Positions 1 to 6,076 of a stretch of DNA of 6,076 nucleotides are shown here, in pieces. A program made the translations under genes and the position numbers. Origin of the DNA: JBDNBY01 sp039767595. Lineage in GTDB: Bacteria > Pseudomonadota > Alphaproteobacteria > Rhodobacterales > Rhodobacteraceae. Positions within the stretch are counted from its first letter, which is position 1, and each line of letters begins with the position of its first letter. The notes under the pieces were generated by a model. The model did no database searches and was not told the origin of the DNA. It saw only the letters and a list, made by a program, of their open reading frames with translations. The stretch spans positions 1 through 6,076 of the forward strand of contig JBDNBY010000065.1 in the NCBI GenBank assembly GCA_039767595.1. Reading direction: 5' to 3'.

Positions 1-15
1 CGCAAAGAGAATAGT

Positions 16-51
16 TTGCACATGAGGCAGAATGCGCTATACGCGGCGTAT
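16..51 (+). promoter_or_regulatory. Possible pnp promoter with overlapping 13-bp palindrome
   Basis: A weak sigma70-like pair is visible: TTGCAC (16-21) and TATACG (38-43), separated by 16 bases. A perfect palindrome, ATACGC-G-GCGTAT (39-51), overlaps the -10-like hexamer and could be an operator. The -35 match is only 3 of 6, so the promoter call is tentative. pnp usually follows rpsO, but no S15 coding sequence is visible in the 169 bases before the pnp start, so pnp could also be read from further upstream. Confidence 0.25.
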
Positions 52-100
52 CTCAGATCAGGCGCCCGGACCCAGCGCCCGACATATAAGATAGAGGGTC

Positions 101-118
101 AGTGGGAATCCGCCCACT
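101..118 (+). other. Small hairpin in the pnp leader
   Basis: AGTGGG (101-106) and CCCACT (113-118) form a perfect 6-bp stem around a 6-base loop, about 50 bases before the chosen pnp start. No T-run follows, so it is not an intrinsic terminator. In enterobacteria the pnp leader folds into a processed, autoregulated structure. A similar role here is only a guess, and a 6-bp stem is far shorter than a typical RNase III substrate. Confidence 0.35.
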
Positions 119-169
119 ACGTTAATGGCCAAAGGTAAAACGACCATCCGGCCAACTATAGGAAAATCA

Positions 170-2311
170 ATGTTTAACGAAGCGAAAAAATCAATCCAGT
201 GGGGCGAAGAAACCCTTACACTGGAAACAGGAAAAGTTGCGCGCCAAGCCGATGGCACAGTGATCGCAACTTTGGGCGAAACATCCGTGATGGCCTGCGT
301 CACATTTGCCAAATCCGAAAAGCCAGGGCAGGATTTCTTCCCGCTCACGGTCCACTACCAAGAGAAATACTATGCCGCTGGTAAAATTCCAGGCGGCTTT
401 TTCAAACGTGAAGCTCGCCCCTCAGAAGCAGAAACGCTTACAGCGCGCTTGATCGACCGTCCGATCCGCCCGCTGTTTGTCGAAGGCTTCAAGCACGAAG
501 TGCTCGTCATGTGTACAGTCCTCAGCCACGATTTGGTCAACGCGCCAGACGTTGTTGCGATGATTGCGGCCTCAGCGGCGCTCACCCTGTCGGGTGTACC
601 GTTCATGGGCCCGATTGCGGCGGCACGTGTTGGATTTGTCGATGGCGAATACATCCTCAACCCCGAAGTCGAAGATCTGCAAAAACTGCGTTATAACGCA
701 GAGCAGCGCCTCGATCTCGTTGTTGCCGGCACACAAGACGCCGTGATGATGGTTGAATCCGAAGCTTACGAATTGTCAGAAGATGAAATGCTCGGCGCGG
801 TCACATTTGCCCATGAGCAAATCCAACCTGTCATCCAGATGATCATCGATCTTGCAGAAGACGCCGCCAAAGAGCCGTTTGATTTCCAAGCGCCAGATTA
901 TTCGGAAATCTTCTCCGCTGTCAAAGCCGCGGGCGAGACGCAGATGCGCGCCGCCTTCGCCATTGGCGACAAGCAAGAGCGCACAGCAGCCGTCTCGGCC
1001 GCACGCGACGCGATCAAAGCCCAACTGTCAGAAGAGCAGCTTGCCGATAGCAACTTGGGCACCGCGATGAAAAAGCTCGAGGCGTCTATCTTGCGCGGTG
1101 ACGTTGTCAAAACGGGCAAGCGTATTGATGGCCGGTCCACGACGGACATCCGCCAGATTGTCAGCGAAACAGGTATTTTGCCGCGCACGCACGGCTCTGC
1201 CTTGTTTACACGCGGTGAAACCCAAGGCTTGGTTGTGACCACACTTGGCACAGGCGACGACGAGCAGATGATCGATGCGCTTCATGGCACATCGCGCGAA
1301 AACTTCATGCTGCATTACAACTTCCCACCCTACTCCGTGGGCGAAGTTGGCCGTGTCGGCAGCCCAGGTCGTCGTGAAATCGGTCATGGTAAATTGGCAT
1401 GGCGCGCTCTTCAGGCGGTTTTGCCGAGCCCGACAGACTTCCCATACACCATTCGTGTTGTCTCTGAGATCACAGAATCAAATGGCTCATCGTCGATGGC
1501 CTCTGTGTGTGGTGGCTCGCTTGCGATGATGGATGCGGGCGTTCCGCTGAAATCAGCTGTTGCAGGTGTTGCGATGGGTCTCATCCTCGAAGAAGATGGG
1601 TCATACGCAGTCCTCAGCGATATTTTGGGCGACGAAGATCACCTTGGTGACATGGACTTTAAAGTGGCCGGCACTGAGAACGGCATCACATCGCTTCAGA
1701 TGGATATCAAAATTGCCGGTATCACACCTGAAATCATGAAGCAAGCTTTGGCCCAAGCCAAAGAAGGCCGCATGCATATCCTAGGTGAGATGGGCAAAGC
1801 GATCACAGAAGCCGGTAGCTTCTCGGCGCACGCGCCTAAGATTGAAACGATGCAAGTTCCAACGGATAAAATCCGCGAAGTCATCGGCTCAGGCGGTAAA
1901 GTGATCCGCGAGATTGTCGAGACATCAGGTGCCAAAGTGGACATCAACGACGATGGCCAGATCAAAATCGCATCCTCCGATGCAGAGGCGATCAAAAAAG
2001 CCTATGACATGATCTATTCCATCGTAGCAGAGCCTGAAGTGGGGCAAGTCTACGACGGCACAGTGGTCAAAGTTGTTGATTTCGGCGCCTTTGTGAACTT
2101 CTTCGGAAAACGCGACGGCCTTGTGCATGTCTCGCAAATCGAAAACCGTCGCTTGAACCACCCGTCAGATGTCCTCAAAGAGGGTCAGACGGTCAAAGTG
2201 AAATTGATGGGCTTTGATGATCGCGGCAAAGTGCGTTTGTCGATGAAAGTCGTCAATCAAGAGACTGGCGAAGAAATCGTCGAAGAGAAAAAAGACGCCG
2301 GCGAAGAGTAA
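170..2311 (+). CDS. pnp: Polynucleotide phosphorylase (PNPase)
   Basis: 3'-to-5' phosphorolytic exoribonuclease, which releases nucleoside diphosphates from RNA and acts in cytoplasmic mRNA turnover. The 713-residue protein is full length for the family. Order: first RNase PH domain (about 10-145) with FFKRE (77-81) and [19 protein letters not shown] (83-101); helical linker domain (about 230-310); second RNase PH domain (about 320-535) with the phosphate-site SSS at 440-442 and paired arginines at 401-402; metal-site acidic residues in [10 protein letters not shown], including D490 and D496, with K498; KH domain with GSGG at 573-576; S1 domain (about 621-691); and an acidic tail ending DAGEE. 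The family assignment is secure. I chose ATG 170 because AGGA (160-163) sits 6 bases before it and MFNEAKK is the usual N-terminus. An in-frame ATG at 125 would add 15 residues but has no ribosome binding site. The gene ends at a strong hairpin. Confidence 0.98.
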   Translation: MFNEAKKSIQWGEETLTLETGKVARQADGTVIATLGETSVMACVTFAKSEKPGQDFFPLTVHYQEKYYAAGKIPGGFFKREARPSEAETLTARLIDRPIRPLFVEGFKHEVLVMCTVLSHDLVNAPDVVAMIAASAALTLSGVPFMGPIAAARVGFVDGEYILNPEVEDLQKLRYNAEQRLDLVVAGTQDAVMMVESEAYELSEDEMLGAVTFAHEQIQPVIQMIIDLAEDAAKEPFDFQAPDYSEIFSAVKAAGETQMRAAFAIGDKQERTAAVSAARDAIKAQLSEEQLADSNLGTAMKKLEASILRGDVVKTGKRIDGRSTTDIRQIVSETGILPRTHGSALFTRGETQGLVVTTLGTGDDEQMIDALHGTSRENFMLHYNFPPYSVGEVGRVGSPGRREIGHGKLAWRALQAVLPSPTDFPYTIRVVSEITESNGSSSMASVCGGSLAMMDAGVPLKSAVAGVAMGLILEEDGSYAVLSDILGDEDHLGDMDFKVAGTENGITSLQMDIKIAGITPEIMKQALAQAKEGRMHILGEMGKAITEAGSFSAHAPKIETMQVPTDKIREVIGSGGKVIREIVETSGAKVDINDDGQIKIASSDAEAIKKAYDMIYSIVAEPEVGQVYDGTVVKVVDFGAFVNFFGKRDGLVHVSQIENRRLNHPSDVLKEGQTVKVKLMGFDDRGKVRLSMKVVNQETGEEIVEEKKDAGEE

Positions 2312-2331
2312 TCTTTCACCAGCACTGTTTC

Positions 2332-2358
2332 AAAAGGCGGCCCTTGGGCCGCCTTTTT
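2332..2358. terminator. Bidirectional intrinsic terminator shared by pnp and the lipoprotein gene
   Basis: A perfect 12-base inverted repeat, AAAAGGCGGCCC (2332-2343) and GGGCCGCCTTTT (2346-2357), is centred on TT. In RNA the inner bases open to form a loop over a G+C-rich stem. On the + strand the stem runs into TTTTT, 20 bases after the pnp stop. On the - strand it runs into TTTT and begins only 3 bases after the lipoprotein stop. It should terminate both convergent genes. Confidence 0.9.
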
Positions 2359-2361
2359 CAT

Positions 2362-2565
2362 TTACCCGCCGCAGCGCGCCGGCGTGATGCCCGTGCCTTC
2401 ATACAGGGCGCATTCCTCTTGCAACGATGGCGCCTGTGCTGGTTCCGCTTGCGCAGCAGGCGCTTCTGGTAAGGCGATCGTTTCAAATGGAGCTGTGGTT
2501 TGGCATGCCGCCAATGCCGTGAGACATAAAAGCAGCATACTCAAGACTGTTGTCGCTTTAATCAT
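2362..2565 (-). CDS. Small predicted lipoprotein, function unknown
   Basis: 67-residue protein with a typical lipoprotein signal: Lys at position 3, a hydrophobic stretch (about 7-20) and the lipobox LAAC, putting the lipidated cysteine at C21. It is expected to be exported and anchored to a membrane. The mature part is about 47 residues: an Ala/Pro/Glu-rich low-complexity linker (about 25-46), then a short tail, LQEECALYEGTGITPARCGG (48-67), with cysteines at 52 and 65 that could form a disulfide. I chose ATG 2565 because a GAGGGGGG purine run lies just before it and the signal peptide begins there. The open frame extends to 2658, but the extra 31 residues would bury the signal. It lies tail to tail with pnp and head to head with the methyltransferase gene. 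I do not recognise the family. Confidence 0.75.
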   Translation of the reverse strand: MIKATTVLSMLLLCLTALAACQTTAPFETIALPEAPAAQAEPAQAPSLQEECALYEGTGITPARCGG

Positions 2566-2621
2566 ATTCCCCCCTCTCGGAATCGCGTATCTTAGATGGA
2601 GGCACTCATACGGATCTCGAC

Positions 2622-3227
2622 ATGTTGAAAAATGGGAAAATTTCGCACTCTGACGCAAAACCGCGTCCGTTCATTCATCAGCACATGACGCGCTTTGATC
2701 TGCCCTTGCTTCTTGAGGGGACAGGGCATCGCGGGATCGAACTTGGCGTAGCCCAAGGTGGATTTTCGCGCAAAATGGTCGACAGTGGTAAATTCGATAT
2801 TTTCTTTGGCGTGGATGTGTATGGCGACAGGCATGATACGGCTGAATATAAAACCGTCCTACGCCACATTGGCCTCGAGGCGCCCTATCGCCTGTTGCGG
2901 ATGCGATTTGATGAGGCGCTGGATCTCTTCGAGGATGAAAGCTTTGATTTCATCTATATCGATGGCTACGCGCATACCGGCGAAGAGGGCGGGCAAGTTC
3001 TGCGCGATTGGTTTCCCAAACTCAAACGGGGTGGTCTTTTTGCCGGCGACGATTACGATCCGCATTGGCCACTGGTCATCGAGGCTGTCGACACTGTCAC
3101 CGCCCAATTGGGCGCGCAGCTAAACCTCACAGGCGCCCCGAGTGGGGGAGGCTACAATAAATTTCCCTCATGGTTCTTGGTCAAAGATCAAGGGATGTCT
3201 TTGACAACAAAAAAGGACGCCCCATAG
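2622..3227 (+). CDS. Class I SAM-dependent methyltransferase, substrate unknown
   Basis: 201-residue Rossmann-fold methyltransferase resembling the Methyltransf_24 type. Visible: SAM-binding motif I, GIELGVAQGGF (38-48); an acidic residue at the end of strand 2, D65 in GVDVYGD; FDFIYIDGYAHTGEEGG (108-124), matching the family pattern of an IDG followed by His; and LKRGGLFAGDDYD (134-146), the post-motif turn with a GDDY signature. The N-terminal 30 residues and the C-terminal tail after about 185 look family-specific. The fold is well supported, but nothing shows whether the acceptor is a sugar, lipid, small molecule or protein. The start is uncertain: ATG 2622 has only a weak GGA (2612-2614) at good spacing, while the strong GGAGG (2598-2602) lies 19 bases away. 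ATG 2685 lacks a site and is less likely. The last codons form part of the neighbouring gene's terminator. Confidence 0.88.
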   Translation: MLKNGKISHSDAKPRPFIHQHMTRFDLPLLLEGTGHRGIELGVAQGGFSRKMVDSGKFDIFFGVDVYGDRHDTAEYKTVLRHIGLEAPYRLLRMRFDEALDLFEDESFDFIYIDGYAHTGEEGGQVLRDWFPKLKRGGLFAGDDYDPHWPLVIEAVDTVTAQLGAQLNLTGAPSGGGYNKFPSWFLVKDQGMSLTTKKDAP

Positions 3228-3236
3228 GCGCCCTTT
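3209..3236 (-). terminator. Intrinsic terminator of the peroxiredoxin gene, inside the methyltransferase 3' end
   Basis: On the - strand, AAAGGGCGCC pairs with GGCGTCCTTT around a 5-base loop, including one G-U wobble, and the stem is followed by a run of six T (complement of A 3209-3214). It starts 20 bases after the peroxiredoxin stop. On the + strand the wobble position becomes an A-C mismatch and the following tract is the poorer CCCTTTCTCT. The structure therefore favours the - strand and would work less well for the methyltransferase, whose stop codon (3225-3227) overlaps the loop and the first stem base. Confidence 0.8.
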
Positions 3237-3255
3237 CTCTGGTCTAATGGAACGC

Positions 3256-3903
3256 TTAGGCCTGCGTCATGCGCAAGTACGGCAGCTTGACGTCGATCTG
3301 GCCGTATTTCTCTTTGGCCTGCTCATCAGTGAGTGAAAGCGCGACGACCACGTCTTGACCGACGGTCCAGTTGGCAGGGGTCGCCAAAGGCTCACCATAT
3401 GTTTTTTGCAAGCCGTCCAAGGCGCGCAGCACTTCGGCAAAATTCCGGCCCACAGACATCGGATATGTCATGACCAGTTGCACTTTTTTATTCGGCGCAA
3501 CGATAAACACAGAGCGGACAGAGGCAGAATCGGCCGCAGTGCGCCCATCGGGCAAATACGCCTCGGCAGGCAACATATCAAACGCTTTGGACACCTCGAG
3601 AGTTTCGTCGGCAATGATAGGGAAGGTCGCGGCGGCGCCAGAGACTTTTTCAATATCTGCTTTCCAGCCTTTGTGCTCTTCTACACCGTCGACGGACAGG
3701 CCGATCACTTTGGTGTTGCGCGCAGCCCACTCATCGGCCAATTGCGCCACGGCGCCAAACTCGGTTGTGCACACAGGTGTGTAATCCTTAGGATGCGAAA
3801 AGAGGATCATCCAGCTGTCACCAATGAAATCATGCAAGACAAAGCTGCCGTGATCCGTTTCAACTGTGAGGTTGGGCAATGTATCGTTAATGCGTAGTCC
3901 CAT
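3256..3903 (-). CDS. 1-Cys peroxiredoxin (Prx6 type)
   Basis: 215-residue thiol peroxidase that reduces hydrogen peroxide and organic hydroperoxides in the cytoplasm. Visible: the N-terminal thioredoxin-fold domain with HPKDYTPVCTTEF, giving peroxidatic C45 with T42 and P38; the active-site arginine R130 in SVRSVFIV; TYPMSVGRN (146-154), typical of the Prx6 subgroup; and the C-terminal domain ending PYLRMTQA. C45 is the only cysteine in the protein, so there is no resolving cysteine and an external thiol must recycle it. The length is normal for the subgroup. The start at ATG 3903 is supported by AGGAG (complement of 3910-3914) 6 bases upstream. The gene is divergent from the aldehyde dehydrogenase gene across 149 bp, with an iron/peroxide-type operator candidate directly upstream. 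Physiological reductant and preferred peroxide are not shown. Confidence 0.95.
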   Translation of the reverse strand: MGLRINDTLPNLTVETDHGSFVLHDFIGDSWMILFSHPKDYTPVCTTEFGAVAQLADEWAARNTKVIGLSVDGVEEHKGWKADIEKVSGAAATFPIIADETLEVSKAFDMLPAEAYLPDGRTAADSASVRSVFIVAPNKKVQLVMTYPMSVGRNFAEVLRALDGLQKTYGEPLATPANWTVGQDVVVALSLTDEQAKEKYGQIDVKLPYLRMTQA

Positions 3904-3916
3904 TGGGCTCTCCTAT

Positions 3917-3933
3917 TTTAGAATGATTCTTAA
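3917..3933. promoter_or_regulatory. Candidate Irr box / iron control element upstream of the peroxiredoxin gene
   Basis: TTTAGAA-TGA-TTCTTAA is a near-perfect 7-3-7 inverted repeat. It matches 13 of 14 arm positions of the alphaproteobacterial Irr/ICE pattern as I recall it (TTTAGAA-N3-TTCTAAA). It lies only 2 bases upstream of the AGGAG of the peroxiredoxin gene and 13 bases from its start codon, a place where a bound protein would block transcription. Irr is a Fur-family regulator linked to heme, iron and peroxide. Identification is by pattern from memory, not by a matrix score. Confidence 0.5.
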
Positions 3934-3947
3934 CTATGCGCAGTTAA
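3930..3947. repeat. Inverted repeat in the divergent control region
   Basis: TTAACT (3930-3935) and AGTTAA (3942-3947) are perfect inverted 6-base arms separated by 6 bases. It overlaps the right arm of the Irr-like box by 4 bases and could be a second operator or part of the peroxiredoxin promoter. No convincing -35/-10 pair for the - strand could be fixed here; an isolated TTGCAT (complement of 3954-3959) is the best -35-like hexamer. Confidence 0.35.
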
Positions 3948-3995
3948 ACATACATGCAACCTAGATCTTTTAGAGAATTTTGCGACATTTTGTCC

Positions 3996-4023
3996 TTGAA
4001 CCATCGTAAAAAAAGAGCATGTT
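3996..4023 (+). promoter_or_regulatory. Weak candidate promoter of the aldehyde dehydrogenase gene
   Basis: TTGAAC (3996-4001) and CATGTT (4018-4023) are separated by 16 bases, with 4 of 6 and 3 of 6 matches to the sigma70 consensus. The initiation point would fall just before the AGGAGGG at 4039-4045. The CTTGAA that overlaps the -35 (3995-4000) also resembles a heat-shock sigma factor -35, followed by GCATGTT, so RpoH control is an alternative reading. Both are tentative. Confidence 0.25.
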
Positions 4024-4052
4024 TGGCACTGCACTGGTAGGAGGGTCGTGTC

Positions 4053-5489
4053 ATGCAAGAGTATCGCAATTTTTATATCGGGGGCCAATGGGTGGCGCCG
4101 CACGCTGGCACGGATCATCACGTGATCAACCCCTCAACAGAAGAGCCCTGCGCCGTTATTTCCCTTGGGGGTCAAGCGGACACAGATGCGGCAGTTGCGG
4201 CAGCCAAGGCCGCGTTGCCCGCGTGGATGAACACATCCCCCGCCGATAGAATTGCCCTCCTCGAGCGGATTTGCACAGAATATGTCAAACGCCACGAGGA
4301 CCTCGCCCAAGCCACATCCATGGAGATGGGCGCCCCGATCGATATGGCACGGCAACAACAAGTCACCTCAGGCGATTGGCATTTCGAAGGGTTTATCAAA
4401 GCGGCCAAATCTTTTGAGTTTGAACGCGTGATGGACGGCGAAGACAATGATGTCCTGCGGTACGAGCCGATTGGCGTTGTCGCGATGATCACCCCGTGGA
4501 ACTGGCCCCAAAATCAGATCGCTCTCAAAGTGGGGGCGGCGATTGCGTCCGGATGTACGATGATCCTCAAACCATCAGAGGAAAGCCCAATCAACGCAAT
4601 GATCTTTGCCGAAGTGATGGAGGCCGCAGGCGTCCCTGCGGGCGTGTTCAACTTGATCAACGGTGATGGCGTTGGCGTTGGCACTCAGCTGACGGCCCAT
4701 CGCGATGTGGATATGGTGTCTTTCACAGGTTCGTCTCGGGCGGGCACGTTGATCTCTAAAAATGCGGCCGATACGCTCAAGCGCGTGCATTTGGAATTGG
4801 GCGGCAAAGGGGCAAATATCATTTTCGCCGATGCCGACGACAAGGCGGTCAAGCGCGGCGTGCTCTCCGTGATGAACAACTCTGGCCAAAGCTGCAACGC
4901 CCCCACACGCATGTTGGTCGAGCGCGCGCGCTATGACGCCGCCGTGCAAGAGGCCGCGCAAGTTGCCACATCGATCGTGAGCGTTGGCCCATCCGATCAA
5001 GAGGGCTGCCATATCGGCCCTGTGGTCAATCAAACCCAGTATGAAAAGATCCAAGCGATGATCCAAACTGGCATTGACGAAGGCGCGCGCCTCGTCGCAG
5101 GGGGCACTGGGCGCCCCGATGGGCTGAACCAAGGGTTTTTTGTTAAACCTACGGTGTTCGCGGATGTACGCAATGATATGGTCATCGCTCAACAAGAGAT
5201 TTTTGGCCCCGTGCTGTCGATCCTGCCCTTTGATACAGAAGAGGACGCCGTGCACATGGCCAATGACACGGTCTATGGCCTAACCAATTATGTTCAAACA
5301 TCAGATGTCGAAAAGCTGCGCCGCGTTGCTCGGCAAATGCGCTCAGGCATGGTGCAAGCCAACGGCGCCAGCCGCGCACAAACCGCGCCCTTCGGCGGGA
5401 TGAAGCAATCGGGCAATGGCCGCGAGGGCGGAAAAACAGGGATCGAAGAGTTCTGCGAACTCAAGGTCATGTCGGGCTGGAACGGCTAA
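4053..5489 (+). CDS. NAD-type aldehyde dehydrogenase
   Basis: 478-residue soluble enzyme of the ALDH superfamily, oxidising an aldehyde to the carboxylic acid with NAD(P)+. All catalytic parts are present: TPWNWP with the oxyanion-hole N150; ILKPSEE with cofactor-binding K173 and E176; FTGSS (224-228) at the nucleotide site; LELGGKG with general base E248; NNSGQSCNAPTR with nucleophile C281; and QEIFGP with ribose-binding E382. The glutamate after KPS usually goes with NAD+ preference (family knowledge). Length is standard. The start is well supported: AGGAGGG (4039-4045) lies 7 bases before ATG 4053. The aldehyde substrate cannot be read from the sequence, and the gene stands alone, with no pathway partner beside it. 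It is divergent from the peroxiredoxin gene and its stop is 6 bases from the stop of the convergent gene. Confidence 0.95.
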   Translation: MQEYRNFYIGGQWVAPHAGTDHHVINPSTEEPCAVISLGGQADTDAAVAAAKAALPAWMNTSPADRIALLERICTEYVKRHEDLAQATSMEMGAPIDMARQQQVTSGDWHFEGFIKAAKSFEFERVMDGEDNDVLRYEPIGVVAMITPWNWPQNQIALKVGAAIASGCTMILKPSEESPINAMIFAEVMEAAGVPAGVFNLINGDGVGVGTQLTAHRDVDMVSFTGSSRAGTLISKNAADTLKRVHLELGGKGANIIFADADDKAVKRGVLSVMNNSGQSCNAPTRMLVERARYDAAVQEAAQVATSIVSVGPSDQEGCHIGPVVNQTQYEKIQAMIQTGIDEGARLVAGGTGRPDGLNQGFFVKPTVFADVRNDMVIAQQEIFGPVLSILPFDTEEDAVHMANDTVYGLTNYVQTSDVEKLRRVARQMRSGMVQANGASRAQTAPFGGMKQSGNGREGGKTGIEEFCELKVMSGWNG

Positions 5490-5495
5490 GCCCCC

Positions 5496-6076
5496 TCATT
5501 CATCATCCCATTCCCAATGAAAATAGGTCTCCGTGCCAATTTTAGGCGCGGGGATGTTAATGAAATAGTGCAGTCCATCGTCCGACAGGGCTGGAGTAAG
5601 GTCATCCAAAGGGACATTGTTCAGTTCCTGCTTGACCCATCCATGTGTGGCAGGGCGGTTCGGCGCAAACTTAATGGTAAAATTTAAGTCGCGCCACGGC
5701 GCACGCGTTCCGATGTTCCAGCGCCGCGCCTTTACGAACTCATTTTTGAAAACATATCGTTTTTGACGGCGAAAAATGCCTCCCGATTTGACGGGCTCAG
5801 GCAAGACATAGCGAAACTTATCCAGCCCCAATATACTTTCGAACGGCACCTGTTCCTCTCCGCTACACGTATGGCTGAGAACCGTGCCCACCACCTGCAT
5901 ACGATCAAGCAACTCCGTCAACTCGCCCGCCACGACGTAAAAGTCCTGATCAAGTTCCAAAATCGACGTTTCACCATCTTCTAGATGGGTCAACGACACC
6001 TCGTTTCGATCAATATAGTAATGATAGTGCGGACCGTCGTCTCCATAAAATGTGTTATACTGTACCTTATCAATCA
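5496..6076 (-). CDS. Unrecognised protein, partial (N-terminus beyond the right edge)
   Basis: The reverse frame stays open from the TGA at 5496 to the edge of the window, giving 192 visible C-terminal residues. A GTG at 5999 could be taken as a start, but the frame continues upstream without a stop through protein-like sequence (NTFYGDDGPHYHYYIDRNEV), and no ribosome binding site precedes 5999, so the gene almost certainly begins outside. The visible part is hydrophilic, rich in aromatic and charged residues, with one cysteine (HTCSGEE), a basic stretch FRRQKRYVFKNEFVKARRW (101-119) and an acidic-aromatic end, FHWEWDDE. No membrane segment is seen. I do not recognise the family. It is convergent with the aldehyde dehydrogenase gene and no terminator hairpin is visible between them. 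Confidence 0.75.
   Translation of the reverse strand, partial: IDKVQYNTFYGDDGPHYHYYIDRNEVSLTHLEDGETSILELDQDFYVVAGELTELLDRMQVVGTVLSHTCSGEEQVPFESILGLDKFRYVLPEPVKSGGIFRRQKRYVFKNEFVKARRWNIGTRAPWRDLNFTIKFAPNRPATHGWVKQELNNVPLDDLTPALSDDGLHYFINIPAPKIGTETYFHWEWDDE

Noticed and set aside
1..124. Remnant of rpsO (ribosomal protein S15) upstream of pnp
   Set aside because: No S15-like translation was recognised in this stretch; if rpsO is the neighbour, it lies outside the window.
125..169. In-frame ATG at 125 as the pnp start, adding 15 residues
   Set aside because: No ribosome binding site precedes it, whereas ATG 170 has AGGA at 6 bases and gives the normal PNPase N-terminus.
1028..1387. 119-codon - strand open frame inside pnp
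   Set aside because: It overlaps the conserved second RNase PH region of pnp and shows no domain of its own.
2566..2658. 31-residue N-terminal extension of the lipoprotein
   Set aside because: It would place the hydrophobic segment and lipobox internally. ATG 2565 has a purine-rich ribosome site and starts a typical signal peptide.
3355..3897. 180-codon + strand open frame opposite the peroxiredoxin gene
   Set aside because: It is the complement of a clearly real gene with intact catalytic motifs. Its translation is His/Arg/Gly-rich without a recognisable domain and no good ribosome site was seen.
3969..3985. Second Irr-like box (TTTAGAG half-site)
   Set aside because: Only the left half resembles the pattern; the right arm does not match.
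3986..3995. Inverted GACA/TGTC pair (3984-3994 region) as an operator
   Set aside because: Four-base arms around a 3-base centre in an A/T-rich stretch are expected by chance.
4575..5255. 226-codon - strand open frame inside the aldehyde dehydrogenase gene
   Set aside because: It lies opposite a complete ALDH with all active-site residues. The His/Arg/Ala-rich translation is typical of an antisense shadow frame.

Overview
The window looks like ordinary chromosomal DNA from an alphaproteobacterium, most likely a member of the Rhodobacteraceae (Roseobacter group). The basis is the residue-level character of the polynucleotide phosphorylase and of the 1-Cys peroxiredoxin, moderate G+C (mid-50s % by eye), dense packing, and a site upstream of the peroxiredoxin that resembles the alphaproteobacterial Irr/ICE iron-control box. 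No mobile element, CRISPR array, tRNA or rRNA was seen.

Layout. Positions 1-169 are the non-coding leader of pnp, with a 13-bp palindrome and a small hairpin. The pnp gene (170-2311, +) encodes a full-length PNPase. It ends at a symmetrical hairpin with T-runs on both sides, which also serves a convergent 67-residue lipoprotein gene (2362-2565, -). That gene is divergent, across 56 bp, from a class I SAM-dependent methyltransferase gene (2622-3227, +). The methyltransferase gene is convergent with a 1-Cys peroxiredoxin gene (3256-3903, -), whose terminator is embedded in the last codons of the methyltransferase. A 149-bp divergent control region (3904-4052) holds the Irr-like box and an overlapping palindrome. 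An NAD-type aldehyde dehydrogenase gene (4053-5489, +) follows. Six bases after its stop lies the stop of an unrecognised reverse-strand gene (5496-6076, -), whose frame runs off the right edge.

Function. Every neighbouring pair of genes is convergent or divergent, so each appears to be its own transcription unit and there is no operon linking them. The products cover RNA turnover (PNPase), peroxide removal (peroxiredoxin) and aldehyde oxidation (ALDH), plus a methyltransferase, a lipoprotein and a protein of unknown function. The peroxiredoxin and ALDH genes share a control region and could both respond to oxidative or iron stress, but this is inference.

I see no convincing new multi-gene system. 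The points most worth checking are the Irr-like box, the strand-asymmetric terminator inside the methyltransferase gene, the methyltransferase translation start, and the two unrecognised proteins.
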